64,000 nt of DNA from Chloroflexi bacterium HGW-Chloroflexi-10. GTDB taxonomy: Bacteria > Chloroflexota > Anaerolineae > Anaerolineales > Anaerolineaceae. The stretch covers positions 124,001-188,000 of the forward strand of contig PHBZ01000004.1 in assembly GCA_002840755.1 (NCBI GenBank). The letters run 5' to 3'. Position numbers and translations under genes: made by a program. The notes beneath the pieces were generated by a model. The model ran no database searches, was not told the DNA's origin, and saw only the letters and a list, made by a program, of their open reading frames with translations. This document shows positions 35,348 through 43,722 of the stretch, in pieces; within the stretch, counting starts at the first letter, position 1, and every line of letters starts with the position of its first letter.

Positions 35348-36205
35348 TTACATACCTGCCATATAAGCAAGACCCAGTACACCGGGACCAGTATGTGTTC
35401 CAATAACAGGGCTGACATCAGCAATTACAACTTCAATCAATTCATTTTCAGAAAATTCCCTTGTTATCCGTTGTAATAATTCTTCGGCTTCTTTCTCAAC
35501 ATTGGCATGTTGTACTGCGATTCGTACAGGTGTTTGTGATTTTACTTTTTCCTTGACCAATTCTATAATCCGGTCAACCGCTTTATTCATTGTTCGGACT
35601 TTATCTACAGCTTCAATTTTTCCATCACGAACTTCCAGAATTGGTTTAAGATTTAGAACTGTACCCACGAATGCAGCGGCACCGCCGATTCGACCACCAC
35701 GATGTAAAAATTCTAATGTACGTACAGCAAAATAGATACCAGTTTGATTTCTTGCTTTTTCAGCTATCTTCAGGCATTCTTTCAGGTTTGCTCCGTTTGC
35801 GGCAGCTCGAGCAACAGAAAGGACCTGAAATCCCAATGCCATCCCAGACGTCTGAGAATCGAAAATTTCAATCTTGGGGTTTTCTAACATGGCTTTTGCC
35901 TGGATTGCAGAATCAATCGTGCCTGATAATTTTGATGATATGTGAATGCTAAAAATTTCGTAACCTTGATTGGACAATTCCTGATATAAATTCTTGAAAT
36001 ACCCTGGTGTGGTTTGAGAAGTTGATGGCATGATATCAGAATTTTTTAAGCGTTCGTAAAATTGTACCGGCAATATATCGACACCATCTTGAAATTGTTC
36101 ATTTCCCCAAATCAATTGCAAAGGGGTAACCGGAATTTTGTAGTCCTCCATTAATTGGCTAGGAATATAGGCGGTTGAATCTGTAACGACAATAACTTTT
36201 GACAT
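35348..36205 (-). CDS. DegV family protein (fatty-acid binding, FakB-like)
   Basis: The 285-residue product is a two-domain DegV fold. It opens VIVVTDSTAYIP, has SQTTPGYF and SIHISSKLSGT in the fatty-acid binding region, FLHRGGRIGG in the middle and ends with the THTGPGVLGLAY motif. DegV/FakB proteins present fatty acids to the kinase FakA; no fakA is in the window. I start at 36205, with CTGGAGA upstream of the ATG; an upstream in-frame ATG at 36256 lacks a ribosome binding site. Monocistronic, with its own terminator. Confidence 0.92.
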   Translation of the reverse strand: MSKVIVVTDSTAYIPSQLMEDYKIPVTPLQLIWGNEQFQDGVDILPVQFYERLKNSDIMPSTSQTTPGYFKNLYQELSNQGYEIFSIHISSKLSGTIDSAIQAKAMLENPKIEIFDSQTSGMALGFQVLSVARAAANGANLKECLKIAEKARNQTGIYFAVRTLEFLHRGGRIGGAAAFVGTVLNLKPILEVRDGKIEAVDKVRTMNKAVDRIIELVKEKVKSQTPVRIAVQHANVEKEAEELLQRITREFSENELIEVVIADVSPVIGTHTGPGVLGLAYMAGM

Positions 36206-36357
36206 TAATTTTCTCCAGGTAATAAAGATTTCAAAGTGTAAACACACCAATCCCACAAAAGTTGCGATTCTTGCAGGTTTTAATAATTTCTATGGGACTT
36301 ATTTGAATTGGTTAAAGAGCTAACGGTAGTAATTTGAAGATAGTATACTCAATTTCC

Positions 36358-36386
36358 TTGACCTTTCTTACTGATCAGGCTAAAAT
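36358..36386 (+). promoter_or_regulatory. Promoter of the ffh operon
   Basis: TTGACC (36358-36363) and TAAAAT (36381-36386) are separated by exactly 17 bp, 50 bp before ffh. This is the best sigma-70-type promoter in the window and probably drives ffh-rpsP-khpA-rimM and possibly further genes. Confidence 0.7.
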
Positions 36387-36436
36387 CACGCACGCAGTAA
36401 AGCCCATGTTAGGGTTTAATTTAATTTGGAAGAGCT

Positions 36437-37759
36437 ATGTTTGAAAATTTAACGAGTCGATTAGAAGGAATATTCACTCAATTAAGGCGCCGCGGCAAAC
36501 TTTCGGAAGCGGATGTAGATGTTGCTATGCGCGAAGTTCGCATGGCCCTACTTGAAGCAGATGTTCATTATAGCGTTGCAAAATCCTTTATAAGCCGGGT
36601 TCGTGAACGTTCCGTTGGCGCTGAAGTTTCAAAGGCTCTTAACCCTGGTCAACAAGTTGTAAAAATTGTTAATGAAGAATTGATCGCAACTCTTGGCGAA
36701 CCAGCCCGTATTAATTTAACCGGTGTAAAACCATACGTTATTATGATGGTTGGTTTACAGGGATCAGGTAAAACAACTGCTTCAGGAAAATTAGCAAAAA
36801 AACTGCGAGCCCAAGGTGAAAGAGTATTGATGGTTGCCGCAGATCCATATCGTCCAGCGGCGATTAAGCAATTGCAAACATTGGGGGAAAGGGTTGATGT
36901 TCCTGTCTTTACAGAAGAGGGAAAAAAACCACCAGAAGTAAGTGCGCATGCTCTTGAATTTGCCCGTAAAGGTGGGTATACGGTTGTACTTATCGACACC
37001 GCTGGTCGCTCACAATTGGACCAAGAGTTAATGGCAGAGTTGCGTACGATTCATGAAAAAGTCAACCCAGTTGAGGTTCTCTTGGTTGTTGATTCCATGA
37101 TTGGTCAAGAAGCTCTCCACGTCGCTGAAGGATTTCGAGATACACTTTCTATCACTGGACTTGTTCTGGCAAAAATGGATGGTGATTCGCGAGGTGGCGC
37201 TGCAATTTCAATTCGCAGTGTAACAGGGGTTCCAATCAAATTCCTGAGTACAGGAGAGGGCCTTGACGCAATGGAGGCTTATGATCCGGCGCGCCTTTCT
37301 TCCCGCATTCTCGGTATGGGTGATGTCATTGGTCTGATTGAAAAAGCTGAACAGGCTTTTGATCAAAAGGATGCTCAAAAACAAGCAGATAAACTCATGT
37401 CTGGCGAATTTACTTTGGAAGATTTTTTACAGCAACTTCGCCAGATAAAAAAAATGGGCTCTTTAGCATCTGTTATGGAAATGATGCCAGGTAGTATGGG
37501 GCAAATGGCACGTAACGTGGATCCAAAATCGGCAGAAAAACAATTGAAGCAAACGGAAGCGATTATAAATTCGATGACAACAAAAGAAAGAAGAGATCCT
37601 GAAATATTAAATGCTTCCAGGAGAAGGCGAATCGCAGGCGGGTCCGGTACAGAAGTTCAGGATGTAAATCGCCTGATTAAGCAATTTCGTGATATAAAGA
37701 AGTTAATGAAAACCATACAAAAATCCGGAGGACGAGGATTACCACGTCTATTCGGTTGA
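36437..37759 (+). CDS. ffh: Signal recognition particle protein Ffh
   Basis: Ffh binds 4.5S RNA and the signal peptides of nascent membrane proteins and docks with FtsY. The 440-residue product has an N domain (about 1-90), a GTPase G domain with GLQGSGKTTASGKLA, DTAGRSQLD and KMDGDSRGG, and a Met-rich M domain from about 325 ending in the GSGTEVQDVNRLIKQF RNA-binding segment. The length is normal. It heads a plus-strand run into rpsP, khpA and rimM, the order found in many bacteria. The 4.5S RNA gene was not seen in the window. Confidence 0.98.
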   Translation: MFENLTSRLEGIFTQLRRRGKLSEADVDVAMREVRMALLEADVHYSVAKSFISRVRERSVGAEVSKALNPGQQVVKIVNEELIATLGEPARINLTGVKPYVIMMVGLQGSGKTTASGKLAKKLRAQGERVLMVAADPYRPAAIKQLQTLGERVDVPVFTEEGKKPPEVSAHALEFARKGGYTVVLIDTAGRSQLDQELMAELRTIHEKVNPVEVLLVVDSMIGQEALHVAEGFRDTLSITGLVLAKMDGDSRGGAAISIRSVTGVPIKFLSTGEGLDAMEAYDPARLSSRILGMGDVIGLIEKAEQAFDQKDAQKQADKLMSGEFTLEDFLQQLRQIKKMGSLASVMEMMPGSMGQMARNVDPKSAEKQLKQTEAIINSMTTKERRDPEILNASRRRRIAGGSGTEVQDVNRLIKQFRDIKKLMKTIQKSGGRGLPRLFG

Positions 37760-37876
37760 CCTGATAACCGGGAAGCATTTTTACGCACCTTCAGCGTTCC
37801 TCTCAATGCCTTTTGGTTCGCAGGTTAAAGAATATTTAAAAAACAAATAAACAATATAAAACAGGAGTAGATTTCG

Positions 37877-38215
37877 ATGGTTCGAATTCGTTTACGCAGA
37901 ACAGGTTTAAAAGGTCAGGCAAGTTACCGGATCATAGTGGCGGATAAAGAAAGCCCGCGTGATGGTAGGTTCCTGGATATTTTGGGTTACTACAATCCTC
38001 GGACGGAACCTTTCACTTTTAATGTTGAGGAAGAGCGTGTTTATGATTGGATGAAAAAAGGCGCTCAACCTAGCGATAGTGTAGCCCAATTATTCAGGAG
38101 TGTTGGTTTATTCGAACGTTTTGAACGTTTGAAAACAGGTGAAGAATTGGATACCCTGGTAAAGGAAGCTGAAGAAGTTTACAAAAAACATACATCCAAC
38201 CAAAAAACCAATTAA
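37877..38215 (+). CDS. rpsP: 30S ribosomal protein S16
   Basis: S16 is a small-subunit protein needed for 30S assembly. The 112-residue product starts MVRIRLRRTGLKGQASYRI, has ADKESPRDGRFLDILGYYNPR and WMKKGAQPSDSV, all diagnostic, with a short charged C-terminal extension. ACAGGAG precedes the ATG. It lies in the ffh-rpsP-khpA-rimM run, which couples secretion and 30S maturation genes. Confidence 0.98.
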   Translation: MVRIRLRRTGLKGQASYRIIVADKESPRDGRFLDILGYYNPRTEPFTFNVEEERVYDWMKKGAQPSDSVAQLFRSVGLFERFERLKTGEELDTLVKEAEEVYKKHTSNQKTN

Positions 38216-38265
38216 ACCTGATTTGATCGCGTCTTTTTCATTTGGACGTGAGAAGGGAAGTGACC

Positions 38266-38502
38266 GTGAAAGAGTTAATTGAGTATATTGCGCGATCTTT
38301 GGTTGACGATCCAACACAAGTGCAAGTAAACCATGAGCGGGGCGGTAATCGAACCAGGCTTGAGTTGCGTGTTGCAAAGGAAGATATGGGGCGTGTTATT
38401 GGCAAAGGTGGTCGTGTGGCTAATTCCATGCGTGTGCTTTTGCGTGTAGCTGCAGCTCGTGAAGGAAAACAAGCAACCCTGGACGTATTGGAACCGAAAT
38501 GA
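38266..38502 (+). CDS. khpA: KH-domain RNA-binding protein KhpA
   Basis: KhpA (YlqC) is a small KH-domain protein that binds RNA, in some bacteria together with KhpB. The 78-residue product opens KELIEYIARSLVDDP and has the KH signature DMGRVIGKGGRVANSMRVLL. I start at the GTG at 38266, with AAGGGA 7 nt upstream, because the family begins just before KELIEYIA; a TTG at 38242 would add eight residues not typical of the family. The stop overlaps the rimM start by 4 bp. Confidence 0.92.
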   Translation: MKELIEYIARSLVDDPTQVQVNHERGGNRTRLELRVAKEDMGRVIGKGGRVANSMRVLLRVAAAREGKQATLDVLEPK

Positions 38503-39071
38503 GCAATCCAGGCACGGTATCTTCTGATCATGAAGAATTGAATACAGGCTCGCTCCCAAAGAGCGAGCCTGTCTACTTATCAGTTGGTCGTTTTGGTAAG
38601 GCGCATGGTTTAAAAGGGGAAATCATTTTATACCTCTTAACTGATTTTCCGGAACGATTAAGGCGAGGAAAGATCCTTTTCTGGGGTGAAAAACACAATC
38701 CGATCAGTATTCAAGCTGTGCGCCAGCATAATAAGGGATTGTTATTACAATTTTCAGAATACAATTCTACAGAAGAAGTGGAAATCCTACGAAATCAATA
38801 TCTTTATGTGAATGCTGAAGATTTGCCTGCATTACCTAAAGGGGAGTATTATCACCATCAATTAATTGGTATAGAAGTATATCTAAACAATGGTGAACAG
38901 ATAGGTATCCTCACAGAAGTACTTGAGACAGGCGCAAATGATGTTTACGTTGTTCATAAGGGGGACGGGAAGGAAGAATTGTTTCCTGCAATAAAAGAAG
39001 TGATTCTCTCCATTGACTTAGATCGAAAACGAATGGTCGTTCAACCTTTGGATTACTACGACCGGGAATAA
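38499..39071 (+). CDS. rimM: Ribosome maturation factor RimM
   Basis: RimM binds S19 and helps assemble the head of the 30S subunit. The 190-residue product has the N-terminal RimM barrel starting YLSVGRFGKAHGLKGEI at about residue 27 and a C-terminal PRC-barrel with LIGIEVY and EVLETGANDVYVV. The first 25 residues are an extra, poorly conserved lead that contains a 12-bp DNA palindrome (38544-38572). The start overlaps the khpA stop as ATGA. It follows rpsP and khpA as in many bacteria; trmD, which often follows, is absent and dprA comes next. Confidence 0.95.
   Translation: MSNPGTVSSDHEELNTGSLPKSEPVYLSVGRFGKAHGLKGEIILYLLTDFPERLRRGKILFWGEKHNPISIQAVRQHNKGLLLQFSEYNSTEEVEILRNQYLYVNAEDLPALPKGEYYHHQLIGIEVYLNNGEQIGILTEVLETGANDVYVVHKGDGKEELFPAIKEVILSIDLDRKRMVVQPLDYYDRE
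38544..38572 (+). repeat. Perfect 12-bp inverted repeat in the 5' part of rimM
   Basis: The arms 38544-38555 and 38561-38572 are perfectly complementary around a 5-nt loop and are GC-rich. The hairpin would form in the mRNA just after the rimM start. It is followed by CUACUUAUC, not a U run, so an intrinsic terminator is unlikely. It encodes part of the non-conserved RimM lead sequence. Confidence 0.7.
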
Positions 39072-39076
39072 TTTGG

Positions 39077-40183
39077 ATGGATTCGCGCATCTATTGGGTT
39101 GGATTTAACCTGGTAAAAGGGATTGGGGCGGTACGATTACAAGCTCTCTTGGATTTTTTTGGGGATATTGAAATTGCATGGCATGCTCCTTATCATGCAT
39201 TTTGCGAATCCGGTTTAAGTTCGAAAATATGTGATCGAATCATTCAGATTCGGGAACAAGTTGATCTGGAAAAATATTATCAAAAAATCATATCTCAAGG
39301 TATTAAAGTGATTATTCGCGAGGATATAGAATATCCTCGTTTGTTAAAAGAAATTCAACAATCTCCCCCTGTTTTGTTTATCCGAGGGGAAATTAAATTA
39401 GAAGACGAATTTTCCGTCGCGATTGTTGGTACCAGAAAAGTAACGCATTATGGACGCCAGGTAACTGAAGATTTAGCTAACGCTTTAGCAAAACATAATC
39501 TTACTGTTGTTTCAGGTTTGGCCCGTGGAGTAGATGGCATTGCACATAAAACCTGCCTGGAATCGGGGGGGCGCACGCTTGCTGTTTTAGGAAGTGGTGT
39601 GGATCGCATATACCCGGCCGAACATCGTGGATTAGCAGAAGAGATTGCCCAAAATGGAGCTGTCATCAGTGATTATGCTCCAGGAACACCACCTGACAGC
39701 ATTAACTTTCCACCGAGGAACCGTATTATTTCAGGGTTATCTCGCGCAATTGTTGTCATTGAAGCAGGTGAAAGTAGTGGTGCGTTAATTACCTCTACAT
39801 TTGCAGCTGAACAAGGCCGCGATGTATATGCTGTTCCAGGAAATATTAATGCACCACAAAGTAAAGGTACCAATAAACTTATTCAACAGGGCGCAAAACC
39901 TCTTCTAGATATTCGGGAAATATTGGAAGATTTGAAGGTTGAATTAGTTCAAGAACATAAATCTTTACGGAAAGCACATCCTGTTGACCTATTTGAACAA
40001 AAAATATTGGATATACTTAGTGACCAACCCATCCACGTGGATGAAATAACTCAGTTGAGTGACATGCCCGTTTCTGTAGTTTCTGCCAATTTGACTTTGA
40101 TGGAATTAAAAGGATTGGTACGCCAAGTGGGTGGAATGAAATATATCGCCATTCATGAAAAGCGAGAGGAATATCAAACATGA
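39077..40183 (+). CDS. dprA: DNA-processing protein DprA (Smf)
   Basis: DprA protects incoming single-stranded DNA and loads RecA during natural transformation; it is also found in species not known to be competent. The 368-residue product has an N-terminal helix-hairpin-helix/SAM-like region, the Rossmann-like core with VGTRKVTHYGRQ, SGLARGVDGIAHK and GESSGALITS, and a C-terminal winged-helix domain (about 300-365). TopA follows two genes later; the dprA-topA proximity is common in bacteria. manC overlaps its stop by 4 bp. Confidence 0.95.
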   Translation: MDSRIYWVGFNLVKGIGAVRLQALLDFFGDIEIAWHAPYHAFCESGLSSKICDRIIQIREQVDLEKYYQKIISQGIKVIIREDIEYPRLLKEIQQSPPVLFIRGEIKLEDEFSVAIVGTRKVTHYGRQVTEDLANALAKHNLTVVSGLARGVDGIAHKTCLESGGRTLAVLGSGVDRIYPAEHRGLAEEIAQNGAVISDYAPGTPPDSINFPPRNRIISGLSRAIVVIEAGESSGALITSTFAAEQGRDVYAVPGNINAPQSKGTNKLIQQGAKPLLDIREILEDLKVELVQEHKSLRKAHPVDLFEQKILDILSDQPIHVDEITQLSDMPVSVVSANLTLMELKGLVRQVGGMKYIAIHEKREEYQT

Positions 40184-41277
40184 GCAACTTTTCTAATTTT
40201 TATGCAGTTATTATGGCTGGTGGCGGCGGAACACGCTTATGGCCAATGTCCCGTCGAAAGACTCCCAAGCAAATGGTTAAATTGGGTGGCGGAACTACTT
40301 TATTTCAAATGTCTGTTAATCGCCTAATTGGACTATTTCCACCTGAACGAATTTTGATTGTTACAGTTGCCGAACAAGCACCAGAATTAAAATTATTGGC
40401 TCCTGAAATTCCAGATAGCAATTATTTAATTGAACCATTTCCAAGGGGAACTGCATCCGTAGTTGGTTACGCTGCAGCGTATTTAAATCAACTTAACCCC
40501 GATGCAATTATGGCCGTGTTGACGGCGGATCACTTTATTCAAAATATCAATGAATTTCAGAATTTATTAATATCCGCATATCAAGGAGCGAATTCTGGAG
40601 CATTGATTACTTTGGGGATTCAGCCTACTTCACCTTCGACCGGTTTTGGCTATATTGAACGCGGAAAACCGGTAACAAAATTTGGTGAAATTATGGCTTA
40701 TGAAGTAAAGAAGTTCAAAGAAAAACCAAGTTTAGAATTAGCAGAAAAATTTGTACAAGCCGGTGACCATGATTGGAATTCCGGTATGTTTATATGGCGA
40801 GTAGATGTGATCCTGAAAGAATTCAAGGCTCAAATGCCACAACTGTTTTCCATTCTTGAGGTTATACAAGATGCCTTTTCTAATAACGATATTGAGAAAA
40901 TTTTACCATCCGAATGGGCCAAGATAATCCCACAGACGATTGATTATGGGATTATGGAAAATGCAAAAAATGTTTTCGTTCTTCCAGCTGCGCAATTAGG
41001 ATGGAACGATGTGGGTAGTTGGGATTCGCTTTTTGAGGTCATGGAAAGTGATTTTAATGGTAATGTTGTATTAGATGCAAATTACCAAAGTTTTGATACT
41101 CAAAAAACTTTGGTATACTCGCAATCTGGTGAGCGCCTCATTGTTACAATCGGATGTGAGAATTTAGTGATTGTTGATACCGGTAATGCATTAATGATCT
41201 GTGACCGGGAAAAAACTCAAGAAGTTAAAAATGTCGTAAAATACCTGGCTGAAAAAGGCTATGACGATTATCTGTAG
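40180..41277 (+). CDS. manC: Mannose-1-phosphate guanylyltransferase
   Basis: The enzyme makes GDP-mannose from GTP and mannose-1-phosphate, feeding mannosylation and GDP-sugar synthesis. The 365-residue product has the nucleotidyltransferase signature IMAGGGGTRLWPMSR followed by KTPKQ, then EPFPRGTASVVGYAA, FGYIERG and the metal-binding WNSGMFIWR region. It lacks the phosphomannose isomerase domain of the bifunctional type II enzymes and is of the single-function form. It sits between dprA and topA with overlapping or near-overlapping ends, so cotranscription is likely. Its product could serve the glycan block at 52-64 kb. Confidence 0.93.
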   Translation: MSNFSNFYAVIMAGGGGTRLWPMSRRKTPKQMVKLGGGTTLFQMSVNRLIGLFPPERILIVTVAEQAPELKLLAPEIPDSNYLIEPFPRGTASVVGYAAAYLNQLNPDAIMAVLTADHFIQNINEFQNLLISAYQGANSGALITLGIQPTSPSTGFGYIERGKPVTKFGEIMAYEVKKFKEKPSLELAEKFVQAGDHDWNSGMFIWRVDVILKEFKAQMPQLFSILEVIQDAFSNNDIEKILPSEWAKIIPQTIDYGIMENAKNVFVLPAAQLGWNDVGSWDSLFEVMESDFNGNVVLDANYQSFDTQKTLVYSQSGERLIVTIGCENLVIVDTGNALMICDREKTQEVKNVVKYLAEKGYDDYL

Positions 41278-41288
41278 GAGGAAGCGAT

Positions 41289-43604
41289 TTGGAAGCCTAT
41301 TGTGTGAAATGTAAGACAAAAAGAGAAATAAATGATGCAGAAGCTGCCTTTAACAAAATAGGTGCTCCTGTTACCAAGGGGGTTTGCCCTGTATGTGGGA
41401 CTAATTTATATAGAACAGGCAGAACACCTGAGCATGAGCAATTAACACCACCGGAATCTATAAAAAAGCAACCTAAATTACAAGGCAATCTAGTAATTGT
41501 TGAATCACCAGCAAAAGCAAAGACAGTTCAACGATTTCTTGGAAATCACTATACTGTACGGGCTTCAGTAGGGCATGTCCGGGATTTGTTGCGCTCCGAA
41601 TTATCTGTGGATGTGGATAATCATTTTAAACCCAAATATCGAGTTCCGAATGAAAAAAGGAATGTGGTAAAGGAATTAAAACAACTGGCAAAAACAGCAG
41701 AAAATATCTATCTTGCGACTGACCCTGATCGTGAAGGTGAAGCGATAGCCTGGCACTTACTTGAAGCAGCCGAAATCCCGATCGAGAGAACACAGCGAGT
41801 TGTTTTTCATGAAATCACTAAACCAGCCATTGAAACAGCTTTTAGTCATCCACGTGATATTAATATGGATCTGGTCAATGCTCAACAAACCCGACGCATA
41901 TTGGACCGCTTGGTCGGGTACAGCCTTAGCCCATTATTGTGGCAAAAGGTGCGCAGCCGGTTATCGGCAGGCAGGGTTCAATCAGTTGCTTTACGGATTA
42001 TTGTAGAGCGGGAACGTGAGATTGAGGATTTTGTTTCAATAGAGTACTGGACGATCGCTGCTGAATTGCAACCTGATCATTCAAAAAAAACGTACATTGC
42101 AAAATTGTTTCGAGTTGACCAAGTCGAACCAAAATTAGACATAAAGGCTGATGTTCAACAATATCTGCAAGATTTGGAAGCAGCTAATTATGTTGTGCTG
42201 AAAGTGAAAAAAGGAGAAAGAAAGCGAAAAGCACCAGCTCCTTTTATCACATCTTCTTTGCAACAGGAAGCTTCCCGACGGTTAGGTTTTACGGCCAGAA
42301 GAACGATGGCTTTGGCTCAACAACTTTACGAAGGTCTGGATGTTGGTGAAGGTGGCAGCACTGGTCTAATTACCTATATGCGTACCGATTCAACCAATAT
42401 TTCTGAAATCTCTCAAGCGGAAACTCGCAAGTACCTTTTGGATTTATTTGGAAAAGAGTATATTCCAGAGACTCCTCCACAACACAAAACACGGGCAGTA
42501 AAAGCACAAGAGGCTCACGAAGCAATTCGGCCGACATCTGTTTTTCGAGTACCAGATGGAATTAAAGGAAAATTAAAAACCGATTTATTTAAACTTTACC
42601 AACTAATTTGGAAACGATTTGTTGCCTCACAAATGGAAGCAGCAATTTTTGATACGGTAGCCGTAGAAATTCAAGCAGATGGTGTTGAACATACTTATGA
42701 ATTACGTGCCAGTGGTTCAGCGTTGCGTTTCCAAGGATTTCTGGCTGTCTATGAAGAAGCGAAGGATGAAGATAAAGAGAATGGGGAAAATAGTATTCAA
42801 CTACCACCGAACCTTGCCGAAGGACAAAAACAAAATTTAATACGGCTTGTTCCTGAGCAGCATTTCACGCTAGCCCCCCCCCGATTTACTGAGGCATCTT
42901 TGGTTCAGGTTCTGGAGGAACATGGAATTGGTCGTCCATCAACTTATGCACCGATTCTTTCCACTATTCAAGAGCGTGGTTATGTAGATCGGGAAAAGAA
43001 ACGGTTATTCCCCACTGAGACAGGAATAATTGTAAATGATCTGCTAGTTGATCATTTTACTGAGGTGGTTGACCCAGGGTTTACAGCCAATATGGAAAAT
43101 GATTTGGATCAAATTGCATCAGGAGAAAAAATTTGGCAAGATATTATTGGTGATTTTTATGAAAAATTTTCTCCTCAGGTCGAACGAGCTAAAGAAGAAA
43201 TGCCGGAAACAAAAACCGGTTTGGAAAAAATTGGTAGAGAATGTCCGCAATGTGGTCACGATCTGGTGATTCGTTTTGGCCGTTTTGGTAAATTTATAAG
43301 TTGCAACAATTTTCCCACGTGTCGATATACAGAACCTATGCTTGAAAAAGTAGGTGTAAAATGTCCGGAATGCGCAAATGGAGAAATTGTATTACGGCGT
43401 ACACGTAAGGGGCGAATATTCTATGGTTGTTCCAATTATCCCGAATGCCAATTTACATCCTGGAAATTACCTGTTGCTACTCCCTGTCCAACTTGTGGTG
43501 GATTGTTGGTTGTTACGAATAAACGTGAAGTAACTTGTACAAAATGTAATGAGAACTTTCTTCAGGAAAAAGTTATTCCGGTGGAAAAAGAAGAACTGGC
43601 ATAA
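41289..43604 (+). CDS. topA: DNA topoisomerase I with N-terminal DUF5679-like zinc domain
   Basis: TopA relaxes negative supercoils through a 5'-phosphotyrosine. The 771-residue product has a small N-terminal domain with CxxC pairs (Cys5/Cys8 and Cys33/Cys36), similar to DUF5679, before the TOPRIM start at about residue 68 (VIVESPAKAKTV; DPDREGEAIAWH). The active Tyr lies in YMRTDSTNIS. Three C-terminal zinc ribbons follow: CPQCGHDLVIRFGRFGKF, CPECANGEIVLRRTRKGR and CPTCGGLLVV. The start is TTG, 11 bp after the manC stop and preceded by GGAGG. The N-terminal zinc domain is unusual for TopA in general. Confidence 0.95.
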   Translation: MEAYCVKCKTKREINDAEAAFNKIGAPVTKGVCPVCGTNLYRTGRTPEHEQLTPPESIKKQPKLQGNLVIVESPAKAKTVQRFLGNHYTVRASVGHVRDLLRSELSVDVDNHFKPKYRVPNEKRNVVKELKQLAKTAENIYLATDPDREGEAIAWHLLEAAEIPIERTQRVVFHEITKPAIETAFSHPRDINMDLVNAQQTRRILDRLVGYSLSPLLWQKVRSRLSAGRVQSVALRIIVEREREIEDFVSIEYWTIAAELQPDHSKKTYIAKLFRVDQVEPKLDIKADVQQYLQDLEAANYVVLKVKKGERKRKAPAPFITSSLQQEASRRLGFTARRTMALAQQLYEGLDVGEGGSTGLITYMRTDSTNISEISQAETRKYLLDLFGKEYIPETPPQHKTRAVKAQEAHEAIRPTSVFRVPDGIKGKLKTDLFKLYQLIWKRFVASQMEAAIFDTVAVEIQADGVEHTYELRASGSALRFQGFLAVYEEAKDEDKENGENSIQLPPNLAEGQKQNLIRLVPEQHFTLAPPRFTEASLVQVLEEHGIGRPSTYAPILSTIQERGYVDREKKRLFPTETGIIVNDLLVDHFTEVVDPGFTANMENDLDQIASGEKIWQDIIGDFYEKFSPQVERAKEEMPETKTGLEKIGRECPQCGHDLVIRFGRFGKFISCNNFPTCRYTEPMLEKVGVKCPECANGEIVLRRTRKGRIFYGCSNYPECQFTSWKLPVATPCPTCGGLLVVTNKREVTCTKCNENFLQEKVIPVEKEELA

Positions 43605-43646
43605 GAAATGCAACATGATCTTCAAATTTATCTTGCAGGATTTTAG

Positions 43647-43675
43647 TTGCGTAGTTGGTTAGTTTGTTCTACAAT
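43647..43675 (+). promoter_or_regulatory. Promoter upstream of the 43.7-kb membrane protein
   Basis: TTGCGT (43647-43652) and TACAAT (43670-43675) are separated by 17 bp, 47 bp before the start codon. It follows the topA stop by 43 bp, so the downstream gene can be transcribed on its own. Confidence 0.55.
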
Positions 43676-43722
43676 ACTATATATCAAAAAATCCTGAAAA
43701 AACAACCATTAGGAGTTGCGCT

